Assembly (NCBI RefSeq): GCF_021372645.1 | Contig: NZ_JAJFUC010000068.1 | Span: forward strand, 1 to 59,335 | Direction: 5' to 3' | From: Clostridium sp. | GTDB taxonomy: Bacteria > Bacillota > Clostridia > Clostridiales > Clostridiaceae | Length of the DNA: 59,335 nt | Part shown: piece by piece, positions 34,794 to 43,294 of the stretch | Layout: each line of letters starts with the position of its first letter | How positions within the stretch are numbered: position 1 is the first letter of the stretch | Made by a program: the position numbers and the translations under genes | Notes under the pieces: generated by a model | Database searches by the model: none | What the model was told of the DNA's origin: nothing | The model's input: the letters and a program-made list of their open reading frames with translations, nothing else

Positions 34794-35670
34794 AATGGAG
34801 CATTTAAAATATAACAACTATATAAAAGCAGATGGCAATTTGAAGATGCTCCATTCGATTTACATTATTTTAATTTTAGCATTTATCCAAAATGTAGTGC
34901 TTAAAGCAAGGTTTTAGCAATACCTTAAGTTTTTGTTTATGATATAAAACTTAAAGTAATTTGTGAAATAAATCTAAATAGAGCATTTAAGAGAGAGTAA
35001 CTTATATATAAACCAGATAGCTATTGTAAAATGCTCCATTCGTTTTAATCTGTTTTAATGTTGGCAGTTATCTCAAGTGTAGTGATTAAATCAGCATGTC
35101 AGTAATATTTCAAAGTTCTATTTGTAATATTAAACTAAAAGTAACTGGTGCAATAAGCCTAAATGGAGCATTTAAGAGATGGTAACTTAATATAAACCAG
35201 ATAGCGATTGTAAAATGCTCCATTCGTTTTAATCTGTTTTAATTATAGCAGTTATCTTAAGTGCAGTGATTAAATCAGCATGTCAGTAATAGTCCAAAGT
35301 TTTATTTGCAATATTTAAACTCAAAGCAACTGGTGTAATAAACCTAAATGGAGCATTTAAGATATGCCAACTTATATATAAACCAAATAGCGATTGAAGA
35401 TGCTCCATTCCATTTAATCTGTTTAAATTTAGGCACTTATTCCAAATGTAGTGGTTAAAGCAAGGTTTTGTAAATGTCTCAAATTTTTATTTGTGATATT
35501 AACTTAAAGTAATTTGTTTCATAAGCTCAAAATGGAGCATTTAAAATATAACAACTCCATATATAAAGCAGGTAGCAATTTGAAGATGCTCCATTCGATT
35601 TACATTATTTGAATTTTGCCATTTATTCAAAATGCAGTGCTTAACACAAAGTTTTAGCAATACATTAAGA
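34794..35670. repeat. five tandem 184-bp units, each with one conserved stem
   Basis: Units start at 34794, 34977, 35162, 35347 and 35531 (spacings 183, 185, 185, 184). Each begins AATGGAGCATTT (AATAGAGCATTT in unit 2) and about 50-65 bases later has the complement AGATGCTCCATT or AAATGCTCCATT. The rest of the unit (TTTAATCTGTTTTAAT, then TAGTGNTTAAA and AAAGTAA-TTG) is also shared. Units 1 and 5 are closest to each other, as are 2, 3 and 4. No frame is open through the array. An RNA array, a recombination target or a protein-binding array are all possible. Confidence 0.85.
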
Positions 35671-35785
35671 TGTATTTTGCTAAGATATACAATCAAAATA
35701 GAAAAAATCATATCTACTAATAGTAAAGTAGATTTTCGTATTAAATTTAAATTATTAAAAGTGAAAAAGAAAGGAAAAATAAAAA

Positions 35786-36271
35786 ATGTTAAATAGAAAA
35801 GCTATAAATAAGCATAAACAAAATAAGGAAATAGCATTATTAAAAAATGATAAAAAATTATTGAAAGATACAAATGAAGAATTTACAAAAGAATTTATAG
35901 ACCATATTAATATGCTTCAAAAAGTAATTCAAAATTTGAAAAATGAATGTAAAATAGACATAAATCTTTATCAAGAGAATATAAAAAATAATAAATTAAG
36001 TAAGACAGTAAAAACATCTGATGAAGCAATAGAACTTATAAATAATACTAATTTATTTAAATATTTTGGTTTTAATTATAATGAAAAAGAAGTTTTTAAA
36101 TTAGATGTACCAGTGGAAGTTAAATATATAGCTTATAAAATAAATAATACTAAAGAGGAATATGAAAATAGAATAAATGAATTATCTGAAAAATATGGCT
36201 TAAATAATAGTAAGCGTCAAAATTTTGGTACCTATTTTAAAATTTTCATATGTATTAAAATATCCCAGTAA
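35786..36271 (+). pseudogene. coiled-coil protein gene cut by IS66
   Basis: The frame codes for a Lys-rich helical protein (HKQNKEIALLKNDKKLLKD...). At 36210 it runs into the left end of the IS66 element, and the last 20 residues before the stop at 36271 come from the insertion sequence. The native part is about 141 residues (35786-36209). The DNA to the right of the element does not continue the frame, so the 3' end is lost. AAAGGAAAAA lies before ATG 35786. Its start follows directly on the repeat array. Confidence 0.72.
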
Positions 36272-36297
36272 GGTAGTTATCTTTACTGGGATTAATT

Positions 36298-37920
36298 TTA
36301 TTTCTTATCTTTAATCTTCATATTTTCAGGAATATTATTTGACCAAGGCATAAGATTTTCTAGGCTTTCGCCATCGGATAAATCTATCTTAGATAGATTA
36401 TCAAATAGATAAACTAAGTATCTTTCTATAACTAGTTTATTAGCCTTAGCAGTTTCAACAATGCTATAAATAGTAGCACTAGAAGTGGCGCCTTTAGCCG
36501 TATTTGCAAACAAGAAGTTTTTTCTTCCTATAACAAAGGGCTTAATTGCTCTTTCAGCAGCATTATTGTCAACTTCTATAGAACCATCTAATAATACGTT
36601 TTTTAATCCTGGTAAATGCTTTTTAGCATACTCAAGTGCTTTACCTAATGGACTTCTTGGAAGAGCATTTTTGATTTCTATTTCAACATATTCAATAAAT
36701 TTATCTATGATTGGTGTTAATTGCTTAGATCTTACTTTAAATCTAACATCATAGTAATTTTCATCACTTGAATAAGATTCTCTAAGCTCTTTTTCTAGTT
36801 TATAAATTTGTTCACAATAATTAAACCCTATTATTGCTCTAGAATTTTTTAGGGCTTCTTCATCTAAATCAACTATTATGTTATGAAAGTATCTTCTTAT
36901 ATGAGCTAGGCAATATACTCTTGTGGCGTTGCTAACGGAATTATAACCACTATAACCATCAGTTTGCAGAAAACCTTTGAAATCTCCTAAGAAACTTTTA
37001 GGACAAGAGCTTGATCTAGTGCTTTGGTAATCATACAAAATTACTGGACCTAATTCAGTTTCATTCATGTATAACCACATGTATTTCTTAGATTTAGAAT
37101 CTTTTCCATTATCATTAATTACTTTAAGAGTAGTTTCATCAGCATGAATATAATTTCTATCAAGTAATTCTTTTTTCATATGATTATATATTGGTTCTAA
37201 AGCTTCCGCTGCGGACATAGTCCAGTTACATAGAGTTTGTCTTGAAAGGGTAGCTCCCATCATATCAAAGTAAGTTTCTTGCCTATAAAGTGGCATAGCA
37301 TGCTGATATTTAAGTATAATGGTATGGGCAATTAACTCATTAGAAGCCATGCTATTATAAAAAATAGTTTGTGGAATTGGTGCTGAAATTATATTACTCT
37401 CACCTGTTTCTTTTTCGCATGATTTACAAGCATAGCTGTAAATCACGTGTTCTTCGACTACAAGCTTAGGAGGAATATATCTAATAATCTCTTTTCTAGA
37501 TTTTACTCCAATTTCCGTAAGTGGTTCACCACAATCCCTGCAGTTAAGATTATCACCTTCTAATTTATGTTCAATAATAACTCTTTCTAAGTTTGCTAAA
37601 TTATCTTTTTTCCCTATGTAATTATTTTTCTTAGATCTTTTATATGTAATTTCCTCTAAAGTAGGTTCTTCTACGTTTGAATCACTAAATTTTTCAGCTT
37701 CGTTAAAAAGAGATAATTGGTTTACGTCTACTTGCTCACTAGACGCTCCAAATATCTTCCTATTTTTATTTGATATGACACCTTTTAAGAATTCTAACTC
37801 ATTTTTAAGTTTTTTTATTTCTTCATCTTTTGAGTTTAATTCTTTTTCCATAACTTCAACTTTTTCAATTAACGATTTAGTAGTTTCATCAAGTTCATTT
37901 GTAAGAATTTCGTGATTCAT
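36298..37920 (-). CDS. tnpC: IS66 transposase
   Basis: 540 aa. An N-terminal coiled coil (about 1-55) is followed by a Cys4 zinc finger (CRDCGEPL near 118, and CKSCEKET near 157) and the DDE catalytic domain. Catalytic Asp lie in YIHADETTLKV (near 256) and FLQTDGYSGYN (near 318), and the Glu is in DNNAAERAIKP. The C-terminal LMPWSNNIPE is typical. It looks intact. Confidence 0.96.
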   Translation of the reverse strand: MNHEILTNELDETTKSLIEKVEVMEKELNSKDEEIKKLKNELEFLKGVISNKNRKIFGASSEQVDVNQLSLFNEAEKFSDSNVEEPTLEEITYKRSKKNNYIGKKDNLANLERVIIEHKLEGDNLNCRDCGEPLTEIGVKSRKEIIRYIPPKLVVEEHVIYSYACKSCEKETGESNIISAPIPQTIFYNSMASNELIAHTIILKYQHAMPLYRQETYFDMMGATLSRQTLCNWTMSAAEALEPIYNHMKKELLDRNYIHADETTLKVINDNGKDSKSKKYMWLYMNETELGPVILYDYQSTRSSSCPKSFLGDFKGFLQTDGYSGYNSVSNATRVYCLAHIRRYFHNIIVDLDEEALKNSRAIIGFNYCEQIYKLEKELRESYSSDENYYDVRFKVRSKQLTPIIDKFIEYVEIEIKNALPRSPLGKALEYAKKHLPGLKNVLLDGSIEVDNNAAERAIKPFVIGRKNFLFANTAKGATSSATIYSIVETAKANKLVIERYLVYLFDNLSKIDLSDGESLENLMPWSNNIPENMKIKDKK

Positions 37921-37962
37921 AATTACCTCTTTAACATCTATTTTATAAATTAATTATACCAC

Positions 37963-37999
37963 AAAAACCCTTGAAAATAAAGGCATTTCAAGGGTTTTT
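37963..37999. terminator. 14-bp hairpin between tnpC and tnpB
   Basis: AAAAACCCTTGAAA (37963-37976) pairs with TTTCAAGGGTTTTT (37986-37999). On the minus strand it follows tnpB and may lower tnpC expression. Confidence 0.7.
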
Positions 38000-38010
38000 A
38001 AGATTGTTAT

Positions 38011-38361
38011 TCAAAAGCAATTACTTGATTTTATAGATTTAAATTTAGACGTTGTTCTTACTTCGTAGCCTTTCAGAATCCAGCGTAATTCTTCAACATT
38101 TACTTTTAGAGCTTCATCTGTAGTTATTGGCCATTTGAAGCGATTCGCTTCTAAACGGTGATAATATAACCAAAAACCTTCATCAAAGTGGAGAATCTTT
38201 AATTTATCCATTTGCTTGTTACAAAAAACAAATAATGCTTTTTCAAATGGATCTAACTTGAATTGATTTTTGACAATCATAACTAGTCCATCAATGCTTT
38301 TTCTTAAATCCGTGTAGCCGCAGGCAAGATAAACTTTTTCTACTTTATCTATATTTAACAT
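38011..38361 (-). CDS. tnpB: IS66 accessory protein TnpB
   Basis: 116 aa, full length. VYLACGYTDLRKSIDGLVMIV (shortened: CGYTDLRKSIDGL), FVFCNKQMDKLKIL and GFWLYYHRLE are the IS66 Orf2 blocks. It overlaps tnpA by seven bases and is needed for IS66 transposition. Confidence 0.96.
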   Translation of the reverse strand: MLNIDKVEKVYLACGYTDLRKSIDGLVMIVKNQFKLDPFEKALFVFCNKQMDKLKILHFDEGFWLYYHRLEANRFKWPITTDEALKVNVEELRWILKGYEVRTTSKFKSIKSSNCF

Positions 38362-38684
38362 TTTGCAGCTAACTCTTTGATTATTGAATATATTAAAGTA
38401 GTTTCACTAACCGGAATAGTTATATTAGCAGTTCCGATAGTAATTTTAACTTCCTTTGAATTTAAGATATTTTTTTCTATATTATCTTGCTTAGTATTTA
38501 ATGAAACAGCATGAAAAACAGGTGTTGTAGGATTTGTTGTAGTTAATCTTTTTTTATGATAATAAAATTGGCTTTTGGAAAGTTTATTTTCTATACAAAA
38601 ATCTTTTAAAGTTATTGTGCCTTTATAGGAATTAAATTTATTGATGCATTCTTCCCAACTGGCATTATCTAATTTTCTAGACAT
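38355..38684 (-). CDS. tnpA: IS66 accessory protein TnpA
   Basis: 109 aa. Residues 8-50 form the HTH-like region with LKDFCIENKLSKSQFYYHKKRL typical of IS66 OrfA (shortened: ENKLSKSQFYYHKKRL). The start ATG 38684 follows GGGAGGA on the minus strand. Confidence 0.94.
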   Translation of the reverse strand: MSRKLDNASWEECINKFNSYKGTITLKDFCIENKLSKSQFYYHKKRLTTTNPTTPVFHAVSLNTKQDNIEKNILNSKEVKITIGTANITIPVSETTLIYSIIKELAAKC

Positions 38685-38804
38685 ATTAGTCCTCCCATTA
38701 ATAATTATTTAATTTAACTTTATCAATGAGAGGACAGGCTATCTAGATACTTAATTTTTTACGCTTACGTATAAGTATTTAGTCTTTTAAGAAACTATAA
38801 ATGT

Positions 38805-38843
38805 GACCATACTAATTCCTAAGGATGTTGAATTAGTATGGTC
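38805..38843. repeat. 14-bp inverted repeat beside the IS
   Basis: GACCATACTAATTC (38805-38818) and GAATTAGTATGGTC (38830-38843) are perfect arms with an 11-nt loop. There is no T-tract. It lies 36 bases outside the right IS66 end, possibly the terminator or operator of the lost neighbour. Confidence 0.55.
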
Positions 38844-38939
38844 GAGTATAATACAAGGTAATAAAATTGTACATGACATAAAATATCATGTCATATGGGT
38901 AACAGAATCATAGATATAAAGTATTGAATTTTTTTGAAA

Positions 38940-40661
38940 TTAGTTCCAATTTAGTTCTAAAACTTTTTCAACGAATACTTGTGCAATATATGCATCAAAT
39001 TGAGTACCTGCATTTATTTTTAGCTCGTTTATAGCATCTTCAATATTTAATGTATTCCCATATGTATTATTAGAAGTCATTGATTGGTAAGCATCGACAA
39101 TATGAATAATCCTTGAGAAGAGAGGGATTTTAGTACCCTTAAGTCCTTTGGGGTATCCCTTGCCATCTATTCTCTCGTGATGATATAACACGCATTCAGC
39201 TATATTTTTATATTTATTTAAATAATTAAGTATTTTATATCCAATTTCACAATGGCGTTTTACTTCTTTCCATTCGTATTCATTGAGGTTATTAGGTTTT
39301 GATAAAATTTTGTAATCAATATCTACTTTTCCGATGTCGTGTAATAAGCCGGCTAATTCAAGTTGGTCAACTTCATCTTGACTCAAATCTAATGCAATGC
39401 CTAACCTTTTACTAAGAGAACTTACTTCTTTACCATGTAATTGTTCTACTAAATTTTTATCATATAAGATTGAATTCAAATGTTTTATTAGATTAATTTC
39501 AAAAACATCTCTACCAAGAAGCTTTTGACTATACATATAATCATCAGCCTTATTATATACTTCTTCAAGTAATTCATTAGCATTATATTTTGTCGCAAAA
39601 CCAAATGAAACTGATAAAATACCTTTATCAAGGTGTTGAATTGATATGGATTTTTGAATTTTACTGATTATTTTTTCTAATTGTATAGAGCTTGTTTTAG
39701 GAAGCAATATATAAAATTCATCACCGCCAATTCTTGCAACAACGTCTTGTTTTCGGCAGTTTTGCTTTAAAACTTCTGCAAAAGCTTTAATAAGCTTATC
39801 TCCCTCTGTATGTCCAAATACATCATTGGTGAATTTTAAACCATTCACATCTGCCATAATAACAGAAATCGGATAGTTACTTTCGGTATCCATTTGTTTT
39901 AATTGTTCTTCATAAAACCTTCTGTTATAAAGTCCAGTCAATTCATCATGATAACTTAAAAATATATTACGTTCTTCCGCCTTTTTAAGTGCTGTAATGT
40001 TAAGTACAAAGCAAGTTAATCCAATTACTTTTCCATCACTTGAGATTATTGGAGAGTAATAGTCTTGCCAATATAAACGAGAATATTTATTATCACCATA
40101 TTCCTCTACAATACTAAAACTTTCACCATTCAAAGCCCTGTCAAAGTTTTCTCTTGCTTTTTTGCGGTCTTCATCATAACCAATAACATCTAACATATTC
40201 ATACCTTTTTTTATTTCTTTTTTCCATATATTTAAAATAACTTTTTTGTGTATATTATTAAAAGCGGTATAGCAATAATTTGTATCTAAAGAAAAAACTA
40301 TTACATCTGGAGAACTTTCTAAAATTGCAGATAATAATATATTTGACATTTCTATTTTATTTTTTGAATCTATCAATTTAGTTAAGAAATTTTTTATAAG
40401 TTGGAAATTTATTACCGAAGTCACAAGTACAAAAATCCATCCTTTAACAATACTTATAGTCAAAGTGAGTGAGCTGTTATGAAATATGGCCATTACCATT
40501 TTATCAGAGAATAATATCCATAATGATGATATTAAAATATAAATATATGTTATCTTCAAAGCGAGACTATTTGCACTGACTTCATTTTTGCTAAGAAATT
40601 TTTTTAAGAAAAATAAATAATGCTTCTTTTTCTTGCTTTCGTAAGAGTTAATTTTTATCAT
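38940..40661 (-). CDS. membrane PAS-GGDEF-HD-GYP cyclic-di-GMP regulator
   Basis: 573 aa. Two membrane helices (about 35-52 and 68-92), a PAS domain (about 105-228), then GGDEF with intact RIGGDEF (312-316) and an inhibitory RxxD site (303-306), then HD-GYP with HDIGK (441-445) and HHERIDGKGYP (494-504). It should both make and break cyclic di-GMP, with PAS input. The stop TAG... is at 38940. The ribosome binding site GGAGG lies before ATG 40661. It is encoded alone, with a 38-bp palindrome about 90 bases upstream. Confidence 0.95.
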   Translation of the reverse strand: MIKINSYESKKKKHYLFFLKKFLSKNEVSANSLALKITYIYILISSLWILFSDKMVMAIFHNSSLTLTISIVKGWIFVLVTSVINFQLIKNFLTKLIDSKNKIEMSNILLSAILESSPDVIVFSLDTNYCYTAFNNIHKKVILNIWKKEIKKGMNMLDVIGYDEDRKKARENFDRALNGESFSIVEEYGDNKYSRLYWQDYYSPIISSDGKVIGLTCFVLNITALKKAEERNIFLSYHDELTGLYNRRFYEEQLKQMDTESNYPISVIMADVNGLKFTNDVFGHTEGDKLIKAFAEVLKQNCRKQDVVARIGGDEFYILLPKTSSIQLEKIISKIQKSISIQHLDKGILSVSFGFATKYNANELLEEVYNKADDYMYSQKLLGRDVFEINLIKHLNSILYDKNLVEQLHGKEVSSLSKRLGIALDLSQDEVDQLELAGLLHDIGKVDIDYKILSKPNNLNEYEWKEVKRHCEIGYKILNYLNKYKNIAECVLYHHERIDGKGYPKGLKGTKIPLFSRIIHIVDAYQSMTSNNTYGNTLNIEDAINELKINAGTQFDAYIAQVFVEKVLELNWN

Positions 40662-40752
40662 TTTTTAAAGTTGTAACCTCCTATACTAAGCTGTTATTAA
40701 TTTGATAATAATTGGATTGTTGCGATGATGTAATATAGTAAATTAGTGAAAA

Positions 40753-40790
40753 TTAACTAATATATATTATTAATAATATATATTAGTTAA
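40753..40790. repeat. perfect 38-bp palindrome
   Basis: The two 19-base halves (TTAACTAATATATATTATT and its exact complement) meet without a loop. It is upstream of the divergent GGDEF gene and could be an operator or a cruciform-forming site. Confidence 0.75.
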
Positions 40791-40826
40791 TAATATGTCA
40801 AATAAAGAAGAATGGTTGAATATTAA

Positions 40827-41009
40827 CTAAATTTGTATAAGATAGAAGCCCTAAGTGAGATTGCAGTATCACAAGTAAATGTAAATATAGGAGAATTGAT
40901 AAAAAAATCAATTCCTGAAATTGAAAATAAAAATATACCTAAAATAATTAATGTAAAAAATGAAAGTACATCATTAAGTGATTTTCATAATAGAATGAGA
41001 AAAGCTTAG
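40827..41009 (+). pseudogene. broken second copy of the PIN-like gene (tail only)
   Basis: From about 40851 the translation SEIAVSQVNVNIGELIKKSIP... (to DFHNRMRKA and TAG 41007) is about 75 percent identical to the tail of the PIN-like protein at 18399-18998. The catalytic N-terminal domain is missing. Confidence 0.8.
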
Positions 41010-41070
41010 AAGTAGAAAATTCTTCTGTAATTCAAGATATTACGTGTTATTTAGAAACAAACACTAAAAA

Positions 41071-41130
41071 ACTCAAAATAGATTTAGAGTAGTTGAATTT
41101 ACTGATTATTATGGTAAGAATTTGAAGTGA
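41071..41130 (+). pseudogene. fragment of a second lost gene
   Basis: The frame reads TQNRFRVVEFTDYYGKNLK then stop. RFRVVEFTDYYG resembles the start of a small conserved phage/bacterial protein. It overlaps another short frame (VENSSVIQDITCYLETN...), both remnants. No intact gene lies between 41010 and 41451. Confidence 0.45.
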
Positions 41131-41217
41131 GAAATTGATTAATCAACACTTGTGGCAACATATATAACAAAGAGAAAAAATAAGAAAAATTAAATGAAAA
41201 GAATGACTAACTCAAGT

Positions 41218-41255
41218 AAAAAAGGGTTGAGGTACAATAGCCTTAGCTCTTTTTT
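41218..41255 (+). terminator. 15-bp terminator
   Basis: Arms 41218-41232 and 41241-41255 pair with three G-U wobbles and end in six T. Confidence 0.78.
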
Positions 41256-41375
41256 GATGAGGAAAATTGAGAGAAAATATATAGAATATTAAGATATTAA
41301 TCTTGATGAAAATATAATGATTAATAGACAAGCATATATATAATTATAGGATAATGGATTAAAAAAAGAAAAACA

Positions 41376-41404
41376 TTGACTACACATAGATGAATATCTA
41401 TACT
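41376..41404 (+). promoter_or_regulatory. arsR promoter with overlapping ArsR operator
   Basis: TTGACT (41376-41381), 17 bases, TATACT (41399-41404). In the spacer lies ATAGATGAATATCTAT (41386-41401), matching the ATA-NN-TGAANA-NN-TAT operator of the ArsR/SmtB family. ArsR bound here would block the polymerase. Confidence 0.85.
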
Positions 41405-41451
41405 ATAAGCATAGATTATTAAAATGGATAATCTTGAGAAAGGAGCATAAT

Positions 41452-41760
41452 ATGAATTCTGAATATGAAGCAAATGCAAAAATATTAAAAGCTTTGAGTG
41501 ATCCTAATAGGCTTAAGATAATTGATTTATTATCTTGTGGTGAAAAGTGTGCTTGCAATATATTAGAAAGTTTTAAATTTACGCAACCTACATTGTCTCA
41601 TCACATGAAAGTTTTGATGGATTGTGGCTTAATTGAGGCTAGAAAAGATGGTATATGGAATTATTATAAACTAAAAGTGAATAATGGTAATAAATTAGTA
41701 TTATTTTTATTGAAATTAATTACGGAAAAAGAAAACTGCATATGTAATAGTCAAAAATAG
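41452..41760 (+). CDS. arsR: ArsR-family metalloregulator
   Basis: 102 aa from ATG 41452 (AAAGGAG upstream; the frame opens at 41434). Winged helix with DPNRLKIIDLLSCGEKCACNI: the CAC motif lies in helix 3, the arsenite/metal site of ArsR. TQPTLSHHMKVLMDCGL is the recognition helix. After the TAG stop the same frame continues for 29 His/Cys/Asp-rich codons (to 41850), so the protein may have lost a metal-binding tail. Confidence 0.92.
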   Translation: MNSEYEANAKILKALSDPNRLKIIDLLSCGEKCACNILESFKFTQPTLSHHMKVLMDCGLIEARKDGIWNYYKLKVNNGNKLVLFLLKLITEKENCICNSQK

Positions 41761-41941
41761 CACTGTGATGATAATAACATAAATGATGATCATAAAGGTT
41801 ACAAAGATGGAAAGAGTGATATTTGCACGAATGAACATGATAAAATATAGAAAAATATATTGGTATTTATAGAAATGCTATGGTATAAGAATTTTGAGAA
41901 TGAATTAGCCATAGTTAATCTTAAATATGAATGGAGATAAA

Positions 41942-43255
41942 ATGAAGAAAATAGATTTGACAGAAGGTAGATCTATAAAAGTTCTAACAACATTATCTGT
42001 ACCTATAATGGGAAGTTCTTTGCTACAATTTACGTATAATTTAGTTAATATGTTGTGGGTTGGAGGACTTGGTAGTAATGCAGTTGCAAGTATAGGTTCA
42101 TCAAGCTTTTATATAGGACTTGGATATTCTATAAATTCATTAGTGATTATTGGAACTGGAATAAAAGTTGCTCATGCAATAGGTAAAAAAGAAGAAAAAG
42201 AAGTTAAAGAATACATTAATGCAGGACTTTTAATTAATATTATAATTGGATTTATTTTTGGACTTGTACTCATTTTAGGTGGAAAAGGTCTTATAGGATT
42301 TTTACATCTTGGAAATAGTACAGTTGAGAAAGATGCTTATCTATATTTGGCTTTAAGTGGTCCTACTATTCTTTTTGCATTTTTTAATTTGTTATATGCA
42401 AGAATACTGGGTAGCTTTGGTAATAATAAATTAGCATTTAAAATTAATGCTATAGGAGTAATTTTAAATGTTATATTAGATCCTATATTTATTTACGTAT
42501 TTAAACTTGGAGTTTTAGGGGCAGCAATTGCTACTATGTTAGCTAATATTGTAATGTTTTCATTATATTTAATTAAATCTTCAGGTATGCTTAAATTTAA
42601 TTTTAGTATTAAAATTAATTATAAAAAAGTAAAGGAAATAATAATTTTAGGATTTCCTATGGCTTTTCAAAGAATTTTATTTACTGTAATTAATATTTTC
42701 CTCGCAAGAATTATAGCGGTATTTGGATCAGATGCTATAGCAGCTCAAAAAATAGGACTTCAAATTGAATCAATTACGTATATGGTTATTGGAGGACTAC
42801 AGGGTGCAATAGCAGCTTTCACTGGACAAAATTTTGGTGCTAAAAAATATAGCAGAATAAAAGAAGGATATAATGCAGCTTTGAAAATTGGAATAATTTA
42901 TTCTTTGTTAATGGGATTTATATTTATATTTTTAAATACGCCGTTAATTAAATTATTTGTTAGAGATGAAAATACTATAGTTATTGCAAAAGCGTATTTA
43001 CAAGTCGTAGCTTTTTCACAAATATTTAGTACTATAGAAACTGTCTCAAATGGATTGTTTACAGGCATTGGTAAGCCTAAGATATCATCTATTATTAGTA
43101 TTGTATTTACTAGTTTAAGAATTCCAATGGCCTTAGTTTTAATAAAACCTTTTGGATTAACTGGTATTTGGATAAGTATTTCAGTATCTAGTATTTTAAA
43201 GGGTAGTGTAGCGTATTTATTATATAGGATTGAAGTGAAAAGAAAGTTTAAATAA
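41942..43255 (+). CDS. MATE-family efflux transporter
   Basis: 437 aa from ATG 41942 (TGGAG upstream; a frame opens at 41927). Twelve membrane helices in two homologous halves, beginning with ILTTLSVPIMGSSLLQ-like VLTTLSVPIMGSSLLQ. Lies between arsR and gshF in the same direction (181 and 39 base gaps). Substrate unknown; by context a metalloid conjugate or drug. Confidence 0.92.
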   Translation: MKKIDLTEGRSIKVLTTLSVPIMGSSLLQFTYNLVNMLWVGGLGSNAVASIGSSSFYIGLGYSINSLVIIGTGIKVAHAIGKKEEKEVKEYINAGLLINIIIGFIFGLVLILGGKGLIGFLHLGNSTVEKDAYLYLALSGPTILFAFFNLLYARILGSFGNNKLAFKINAIGVILNVILDPIFIYVFKLGVLGAAIATMLANIVMFSLYLIKSSGMLKFNFSIKINYKKVKEIIILGFPMAFQRILFTVINIFLARIIAVFGSDAIAAQKIGLQIESITYMVIGGLQGAIAAFTGQNFGAKKYSRIKEGYNAALKIGIIYSLLMGFIFIFLNTPLIKLFVRDENTIVIAKAYLQVVAFSQIFSTIETVSNGLFTGIGKPKISSIISIVFTSLRIPMALVLIKPFGLTGIWISISVSSILKGSVAYLLYRIEVKRKFK

Positions 43256-43294
43256 TTATAAAAGGTATATAAAGAGAGTAGGGGGAGGCAGAAA

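Larger units (their letters stand above)
36210..38768 (-). mobile_element. IS66-family insertion sequence, about 2.56 kb
   Basis: It has the tnpA-tnpB-tnpC gene order on the minus strand. The ends carry the IS66-type terminal GTAAGCG in inverted orientation (36210-36216 and complement at 38762-38768). The 8 bases flanking each end (AAATAATA left, GTATAAGT right) do not match, so there is no target duplication; one flank has been deleted or rearranged. A hairpin (36262-36292) lies after tnpC. Confidence 0.92.

Noticed and set aside
33693-35670. Diversity-generating retroelement
   Set aside because: Avd-like proteins are present, but there is no reverse transcriptase, no template/variable repeat pair and no C-type-lectin target gene; the 184-bp units do not show adenine-specific differences that I could verify.
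34794-35670. CRISPR array
   Set aside because: The shared sequence covers almost the whole 184-bp unit, there are no short unique spacers and no cas genes.
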